Origin: JBFKOL01 sp041628815
GTDB taxonomy: Bacteria; Bacteroidota; Bacteroidia; Chitinophagales; Saprospiraceae
Assembly: GCA_041628815.1 (NCBI GenBank)
Contig: JBFKOL010000148.1
Coordinates: forward strand, 1 to 9,940
Direction of reading: 5' to 3'
Length of the DNA: 9,940 nt
A model generated the notes under the pieces. The model had not been told where the DNA came from and did no database searches. It saw nothing but the letters and a program-made list of their open reading frames with translations. Below, piece after piece: positions 5,459-9,940 of the stretch. Numbering within the stretch: position 1 is the first letter of the stretch; each line of letters opens with the position of its first letter. The position numbers were made by a program, and so were the translations under genes.

Positions 5459-7156
5459 ATGTCAAATAAACTTTTTCATTACCCGTTGAGTTTCGTGGAA
5501 CATCTGGTGGTTCTATCGATCATTGGAATCTTCTTAAGCGGGGCATGCAATCCTATTCCCACCCGCGAAAAAAGACCGAATATACTTTTAATTGTCGCGG
5601 ACGATATGGCCTATTCAGACCTCGGATGTTACGGCTCTGAAATTCATACCCCCAATTTAGACAGGCTGGCGCGGGAGGGCATTTTATTCACCAGGTTTCA
5701 TGCCGGACCCCAATGTGCCCCGTCGCGCGCCATGCTGTTGACCGGTACAGACAATCACATGGCCGGGGTAGGTCGGCAGGATGTCCCGGAAGATTCCAAA
5801 TGGTTTGGCCAGCGGGGTTATGAACGCAATCTTTCAGACCGCATCATTCCGTTTCCCGGCTTATTGCAGGAAGCAGGTTATTTTACGTGTATTTCGGGGA
5901 AGTGGCACCTTGGGTACGACACTGCTTCGTGGCCCGATGCCCAGGGCTTTGAAAGGTCGTTCGCCATGTTGAATGGCGGCAGCAATCACTTTATGGGCAT
6001 AGGGCTGGGCGTCGAAAAGACCGACACCGTTTCGCTCTGGGTGGAAGATGCTCGCCAGGTTTCCTATCCGGATGGCAGGTACAGTACGGAGCTCCATACA
6101 GACAACATTGTCAAATACATCAAAGAAAATCACAAACGCGGAGACAAACCCTTTTTTGCTTATACTGCCTACACCTCACCGCATTGGCCACTGCAGGTAC
6201 CCGAAGAATGGTTGTATAAGTACAGCGGAGTTTATGACAGAGGCTATGAAGTCTTAAAAGTGAATCGATTCAAGGCACTGAAGGCCAAAGGCTTTATTCA
6301 AGACACGCTTTCTTTGCCTCCCTATGCGGCAGAAATCATTCCATGGAAATCGCTCGATCAGAAACAACGAAAAGTCGAATCAAGGAAAATGGAACTTTAC
6401 GCTGCTATGGTTGAAAATTTGGATCATCACTTTGGGCGTCTCAGAGATAGCTTGAAGTCCATCGGACTATGGGATAATACCGTGGTCATTTTTCTTTCTG
6501 ACAATGGTGCGGCTCACAGGGACTTTTATGCCCATCCAGAGCGAGGAAAGTTTCTGAGGTCACTATACGACAACAGCTATGACAATATGGGGCGGGCCAC
6601 ATCATTTGTGTCTTATGGCCGGACATGGGCCATGTCTTGTATGGTGCCGTTCAAATTGCACAAAATATTTACCACCGAAGGTGGAATGATTGTTCCTGCC
6701 ATCATTGCCGGACCGGGAGTGAACAGGGAAGGAAGAGTTAATAAGTCATATGTCAACATCATGGACCTCGCACCTACTATTCTCGAATTGGCAGGTATCG
6801 ATTATAACGAGATTTACAAAGAAAGGGGAAAGTTCCCTATGCGCGGAAATTCACTTATGCCAATACTTCATGACCAACAAGAACAGGTTCATACACCCGA
6901 AGAATCATTTGCCCTCGAATTCAATGGATCCATTTATTTCCAGGAAGGTCAATGGAAACTCGTCAACTACAGGAAGCCCTACAGTGCGGATAATTTTGAA
7001 TTGTACGACATCATTTCTGACCCTGGCGAGCAATACGACTTGCGGAACGCCAGACCACAACTTTTTGATGACCTTTTGAAAAAGTGGCAGCGCTACCAGG
7101 AAGAGAATCAGATCCTACTACAGACTGAAGAAGAAGCCAGAAAATTCAATTATTAA
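5459..7156 (+). CDS. Type I sulfatase (arylsulfatase family) with lipoprotein-like signal
   Basis: From ATG 5459 the product has 565 residues. It hydrolyses sulfate esters, probably on the periplasmic side. A signal segment LVVLSIIGIFLSGAC ends at Cys30, a plausible though atypical lipobox (Ser-Gly-Ala-Cys); no acidic surface-export tag follows. The sulfatase core matches Pseudomonas aeruginosa arylsulfatase throughout. It has metal-binding Asp48-Asp49 in VADDM, Cys86 in CAPSRAMLLTG (converted to formylglycine), Arg90, Lys148 and His150 in GKWHLG, His241 in SPHWPLQVP, Asp348-Asn349 in LSDNG and Lys402 in KIFTTEGG. All expected catalytic residues are present and the length is normal. No formylglycine-generating or anaerobic maturase is in the window. 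A GTG at 5399, four bases after AGGAGG (5389-5394), and ATGs at 5417 and 5423 are in-frame alternatives, but would put the lipobox Cys at residue 42-50. It is divergent from the permease cluster and is not followed by a co-directional gene. The natural substrate is unknown. Confidence 0.93.
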   Translation: MSNKLFHYPLSFVEHLVVLSIIGIFLSGACNPIPTREKRPNILLIVADDMAYSDLGCYGSEIHTPNLDRLAREGILFTRFHAGPQCAPSRAMLLTGTDNHMAGVGRQDVPEDSKWFGQRGYERNLSDRIIPFPGLLQEAGYFTCISGKWHLGYDTASWPDAQGFERSFAMLNGGSNHFMGIGLGVEKTDTVSLWVEDARQVSYPDGRYSTELHTDNIVKYIKENHKRGDKPFFAYTAYTSPHWPLQVPEEWLYKYSGVYDRGYEVLKVNRFKALKAKGFIQDTLSLPPYAAEIIPWKSLDQKQRKVESRKMELYAAMVENLDHHFGRLRDSLKSIGLWDNTVVIFLSDNGAAHRDFYAHPERGKFLRSLYDNSYDNMGRATSFVSYGRTWAMSCMVPFKLHKIFTTEGGMIVPAIIAGPGVNREGRVNKSYVNIMDLAPTILELAGIDYNEIYKERGKFPMRGNSLMPILHDQQEQVHTPEESFALEFNGSIYFQEGQWKLVNYRKPYSADNFELYDIISDPGEQYDLRNARPQLFDDLLKKWQRYQEENQILLQTEEEARKFNY

Positions 7157-7224
7157 ATCTACAGGGCCCACAATCCGGTGACCTGGCTTCTGAAAAATAG
7201 TCTTTATGACTTGCCATATAGGGT

Positions 7225-9591
7225 CTATTTGATCTCCTTGGACTCCGCTGCGATGACAAACAGTACGTTTCCAATCTTATCAAATCCCTCGAAAGCCCGT
7301 AAACCATAGTGCTCTATCGCCCTTTCGATAAGTCCGACGATGGTTAGATCGGCTGCGGCAGACTTTGCCTTGATGATTGTCCTGGTACTGGTATCTGCCT
7401 TTTGACTAATGAATTCAACATTCTGCAGAGAAATGGGCAACCTTCCTGCCTGTATCAATAAAAACAGCCTTTCTCGTTCATGTTCTATCGACTCTTCCGG
7501 GAAAACCGCAAAAATCCTAATGGATGCTTCTTTCCAATCCGGGTGGCCCATGAGAATGTAAGCCATTAAAATCATCAAATTGGCATTCTGAAAATCTCGT
7601 GGCGTCAGCCAAATGTGTATCTGTTGTTTCAGTCCGAAACCTTTTTCTGAAGTACCTAGGATAAGCAGGTCGAAGTTAACTGACTGGATAAGACCAAAGT
7701 TGTCGAGAATATCGGTCAGGTTGTCCGGGTGATTTTTGTGATATTCAAAAAGAAGAAGATTGTTTTCCGTCCCGGCGATTCCGGGCAACTGGATAGCTTG
7801 GGCTACCAACGATGTAAAAGAGGGGCTGACCATCGTATCCACAAAGACGTGACTTCCGCTGGCCTCTGAAAGTTCTATGAGCCGCTCTTTATAGAGGGTA
7901 GCCTCATGATGCGTTTCTTTAGAAAGATAACCTTTGATGTAGTGAATATAAGTCCCAAAACCATAACGGTGGGCTATCCATCTCAGAAACTCAAATGCCG
8001 AAAATCGCTCAAAACTGGAAGACGATATGGCTATAGCGGAAGGTCGCCAGCTGCTGATTTGTTCTTTCTCTGATTTTTGAAGGAATACACGGGTCATCCT
8101 GCTGAACTGGAAAATGACGCCCTGGAATATTGCGGCAAGATTTCTTTTATCCTGGTTGTACATGCCTACAAGAAAGAACAGACTGGAGATGAGCACGATC
8201 GCGAAAGCTGCATAAACTGCACTCATAAAAAACATCAGAATGAGACAGGTAATGGCCCCGAAAAGTGAAACATACCACCTCGATTTGAACTTTGGCCGGT
8301 AAGACGGATCGGCAGCAAAGTGATTGAGGAATGATATCATACACAGCGATCCGTAGGTGACCATGAAAAACATGGAGATGATTTGTGCCACACTGTCTAT
8401 GGCTCCTGCCATGATGAAAATTGCCGCAATACCGAGGGTGATCACTGAGGCATTAAATGGTTCATCGTTTGCTCCTTTACCCCTGGAGATCCATTGGTTG
8501 ACCTTGGGAGTTGGAAATATCCTGTCCCTGGCAATGGCCTGCAGGGTCCGGGGGGCCACCATAATGCTGCCAAGAGCAGATGATATTGTAGCAGCAGCGA
8601 GCCCCAGAGGTATGAGCCACCATCCGTATAAGGCAATATCGGACATGATGATGCGAGACGTATCTGCCAACTGCTCTGGAGAGGCGGAAGCAGTGAGCTT
8701 CCAGGCAATTAGCAGGTACATGACCATACCGAAAAGGGTGCCACCAAGGGTGCCCAAAGGAATAGATTTCCCCGGATCCTTGAGGTTTCCGGAGAGCCCA
8801 ACACCCGCCGTCATACCCGTGAAGGCGGGAAAAATGATGGCAAAAACGATAAAGAAATGTACAGGTACAGGTCTATCCGAACTTCCTCGTTGCGAGTTTT
8901 CTGTTTTGGAGTCGAACACAGCTTCACCGGATGCCGAACCATTAAAAATAGTATCAACCTCTAAGGGGGAGGCATCTTCAATCTTGCTGATGGTATTGTT
9001 AGGATCAAACGGGTGCTGCGCGGCATAATCGGTTTGTCCCATAAAAAATGCGATCAGGGAAATGGCCAGGACCCCGACCACTGTATACAACACTTTAACA
9101 CCAAGGCTGGCACCTTTAGTCAGCATGACATAGGTGAGGACCAGCAAAGCCGGAATACCCACTGTTTGTTTTTTCTGCAATATCCAGATAAGCCATTCCG
9201 GCATTGCCATGTTGGATATAAGCCATTCAACCATGCCCACAAACGCCTCAGAAAATGCCATGATATAAAATGCTACGCTAATGGCCTGAGAAAGGTAAAG
9301 AGCAATGCCTATCGTCGAACCAATGACCAAGCCGAACGATCGCGAAATGATATAGTACTCTCCTCCTCCTTCAACTTTCTGATTGGTGGCTATTTCGGCA
9401 ATTGCCATCGCCGTAGGGATGGTAACAGCATGACCTATCAGGATGATCAATACCGTGCCAAAAAAACCCACCTGACCCACAGCAAAACCAAAACGAAGAA
9501 ACATGATTGCACCAAGGATCGTGGCAATCGAAGTGAAAAATACCGGGGCAGTACCAAATGTTCGGACCTTTTCCGCGTATTTATGTTTCAA
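7225..9591 (-). CDS. Cation-chloride cotransporter (SLC12/NKCC-like, APC superfamily)
   Basis: The 788-residue product has a 12-segment membrane domain (about 12-480) and a cytosolic C-terminal domain (about 520-785) of two alpha/beta halves, the layout of SLC12 transporters. Family blocks are clear: ILGAIMFLRFGFAVGQVG (TM1), GGGEYYIISRSFG (TM3 region), FAIIFPAFTGMTAGVGLSG (TM6), SSALGSIMVAPRTLQAIARD (TM8). Tyr109 in VAFYIMAF corresponds to the K+-coordinating Tyr of NKCC1, and Ser337-Ser338 match the paired serines of the Na+ site that KCCs lack, so Na+-coupled K+/Cl- uptake is a reasonable inference. A polar loop at about 187-242 between TM5 and TM6 is low in hydrophobics and likely external. 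The start must be TTG 9591: an in-frame TGA lies two codons upstream and the first internal Met (residue 30) is inside TM1. A promoter with a near-consensus match sits 50-80 bases upstream. The gene is convergent with the sulfatase gene and is likely for ion or osmotic balance. Confidence 0.93.
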   Translation of the reverse strand: MKHKYAEKVRTFGTAPVFFTSIATILGAIMFLRFGFAVGQVGFFGTVLIILIGHAVTIPTAMAIAEIATNQKVEGGGEYYIISRSFGLVIGSTIGIALYLSQAISVAFYIMAFSEAFVGMVEWLISNMAMPEWLIWILQKKQTVGIPALLVLTYVMLTKGASLGVKVLYTVVGVLAISLIAFFMGQTDYAAQHPFDPNNTISKIEDASPLEVDTIFNGSASGEAVFDSKTENSQRGSSDRPVPVHFFIVFAIIFPAFTGMTAGVGLSGNLKDPGKSIPLGTLGGTLFGMVMYLLIAWKLTASASPEQLADTSRIIMSDIALYGWWLIPLGLAAATISSALGSIMVAPRTLQAIARDRIFPTPKVNQWISRGKGANDEPFNASVITLGIAAIFIMAGAIDSVAQIISMFFMVTYGSLCMISFLNHFAADPSYRPKFKSRWYVSLFGAITCLILMFFMSAVYAAFAIVLISSLFFLVGMYNQDKRNLAAIFQGVIFQFSRMTRVFLQKSEKEQISSWRPSAIAISSSSFERFSAFEFLRWIAHRYGFGTYIHYIKGYLSKETHHEATLYKERLIELSEASGSHVFVDTMVSPSFTSLVAQAIQLPGIAGTENNLLLFEYHKNHPDNLTDILDNFGLIQSVNFDLLILGTSEKGFGLKQQIHIWLTPRDFQNANLMILMAYILMGHPDWKEASIRIFAVFPEESIEHERERLFLLIQAGRLPISLQNVEFISQKADTSTRTIIKAKSAAADLTIVGLIERAIEHYGLRAFEGFDKIGNVLFVIAAESKEIK

Positions 9592-9641
9592 TGTTCAGAA
9601 TATTAATTGGACGTATTATTGAGCTCTTCAGTCCTATATAG

Positions 9642-9672
9642 CAAAAATACGTCGACTATGCCTCGTTACAAA
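9642..9672 (-). promoter_or_regulatory. Strong Bacteroidota-type promoter for the cation-chloride cotransporter gene
   Basis: On the minus strand TTTG (9672-9669) is followed by exactly 19 bases and then TATTTTTG (9649-9642), which matches the Bacteroidota primary-sigma consensus TTTG-N19-TAnnTTTG at every specified base. Transcription would start near 9635, giving a leader of about 44 bases before the TTG start at 9591. This is the best promoter match found in the window. Confidence 0.7.
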
Positions 9673-9681
9673 TTCATAGTC
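9654..9681. promoter_or_regulatory. Inverted repeat overlapping the promoter, operator candidate
   Basis: GACTATG (9654-9660) and CATAGTC (9675-9681) are a perfect 7-bp inverted repeat with a 14-bp centre. The half-site centres are 21 bp apart, about two helical turns, as for a dimeric regulator reading one face of the DNA. One half lies in the promoter spacer and the -33 element lies inside the centre, so binding would cover the promoter. No regulator gene is in the window, and the length alone does not exclude chance. Confidence 0.4.
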
Positions 9682-9857
9682 TTGTTTTAATGGTTGGCTT
9701 TTGGCCACTGTACGCATGGATACAAGCAACAATTGTGTGCTTCCAAATAAACTCATCTCCAAAACTCAATTTTTTGGTTCTCTGTGTTTATCAGTTTCAT
9801 CCAATAAGGAAAATTCAGAAGTGCCATCTGATTCAAATTGTATAAAACTTTAATGAT

Positions 9858-9940
9858 ATGAGCACCAATAAAGCCCGCACGGAACTCCAGAAAAATTATG
9901 GAGCCAAAGTTAAATCTGCGATTCAGAGTTGTTGAGGACC
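9858..9940 (+). CDS. Start of a possible ArsM-like methyltransferase gene with in-frame TGA (possible Sec), cut by window edge
   Basis: From ATG 9858 the frame encodes a short polar N-terminus (MSTNKARTELQ, KNYGAKVKSA, IQSC). Codon 26 is TGA (9933-9935), followed by Gly and Pro codons to the window end. Many ArsM-like arsenite methyltransferases begin with a helix containing a Tyr-Gly and then Ser-Cys-Cys-Gly; here the second Cys position is the TGA. Three readings are possible: a selenocysteine codon, a one-base change (TGT/TGC to TGA) making a broken gene, or simply a 25-codon non-gene. Only 5 bases follow the TGA, so the hairpin a bacterial Sec codon needs cannot be examined. The gene would be divergent from the cotransporter gene with 266 bp between. 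The family call rests on a short motif only. Confidence 0.4.

Noticed and set aside
7195..7230. AAATAG/CTATTT inverted repeat near the end of the cotransporter gene, considered as terminator
   Set aside because: It has only 6 AT-rich pairs around a 24-base loop, partly within the coding end; too weak to support a terminator for either convergent gene.
8357..9606. Two long plus-strand frames (223 and 197 codons) opposite the cotransporter gene
   Set aside because: The opposite strand encodes unmistakable SLC12 transmembrane motifs throughout; these frames lack any family signal.

Overview
The window reads as chromosomal DNA of a Bacteroidota bacterium with a GC content in the mid-40s (rough estimate). 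Three things support this. A promoter of the Bacteroidota primary-sigma type (TTTG, 19-bp spacer, TAnnTTTG) lies upstream of the large transporter gene at the right end. Most likely start codons lack a well-placed Shine-Dalgarno sequence. The gene content (beta-barrel envelope protein, lipoprotein-type sulfatase, SLC12-type cotransporter) fits a marine or saline Bacteroidota, although the habitat is only inferred. I see no insertion sequences, phage genes, CRISPR arrays, tRNAs or rRNAs.

Left end (1-1180): an isochorismatase-like cysteine hydrolase on the minus strand, cut by the window edge, is divergent from a secreted, probably outer-membrane beta-barrel protein of unknown function. A convergent gap at 1181-1233 holds two abutting palindromes.

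Minus-strand cluster (5310 down to 1234): an EamA/DMT-type permease, an Nramp-fold transporter, an AhpD/carboxymuconolactone-decarboxylase-like protein with a CxxC, and an FMN-dependent alpha-hydroxy-acid dehydrogenase. The last two overlap by 4 bases if the TTG start is used. All four may share the Bacteroidota-like promoter at 5346-5376. The layout suggests uptake or export of a small organic acid or metabolite plus its oxidation, with the thiol protein perhaps handling peroxide; that link is inference. The Nramp-fold protein is notable because the usual metal-binding residues in TM1 and TM6 are replaced.

Centre right (5459-7156): a plus-strand type I sulfatase, divergent from the cluster, closely resembling Pseudomonas aeruginosa arylsulfatase but with an added N-terminal lipoprotein-like signal. 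It carries the CxPSR formylglycine motif. No maturase is in the window.

Right end (9591 down to 7225): a 788-residue bacterial cation-chloride cotransporter (SLC12 family) with complete membrane and C-terminal domains, a forced TTG start, and a good promoter overlapped by a perfect 7-bp inverted repeat spaced 21 bp. The last 83 bases start another plus-strand reading frame whose 26th codon is an in-frame TGA. The context (Ser-Cys-TGA-Gly-Pro) resembles the Ser-Cys-Cys-Gly motif of ArsM-like methyltransferases, so the TGA could encode selenocysteine; the window ends before this can be tested.
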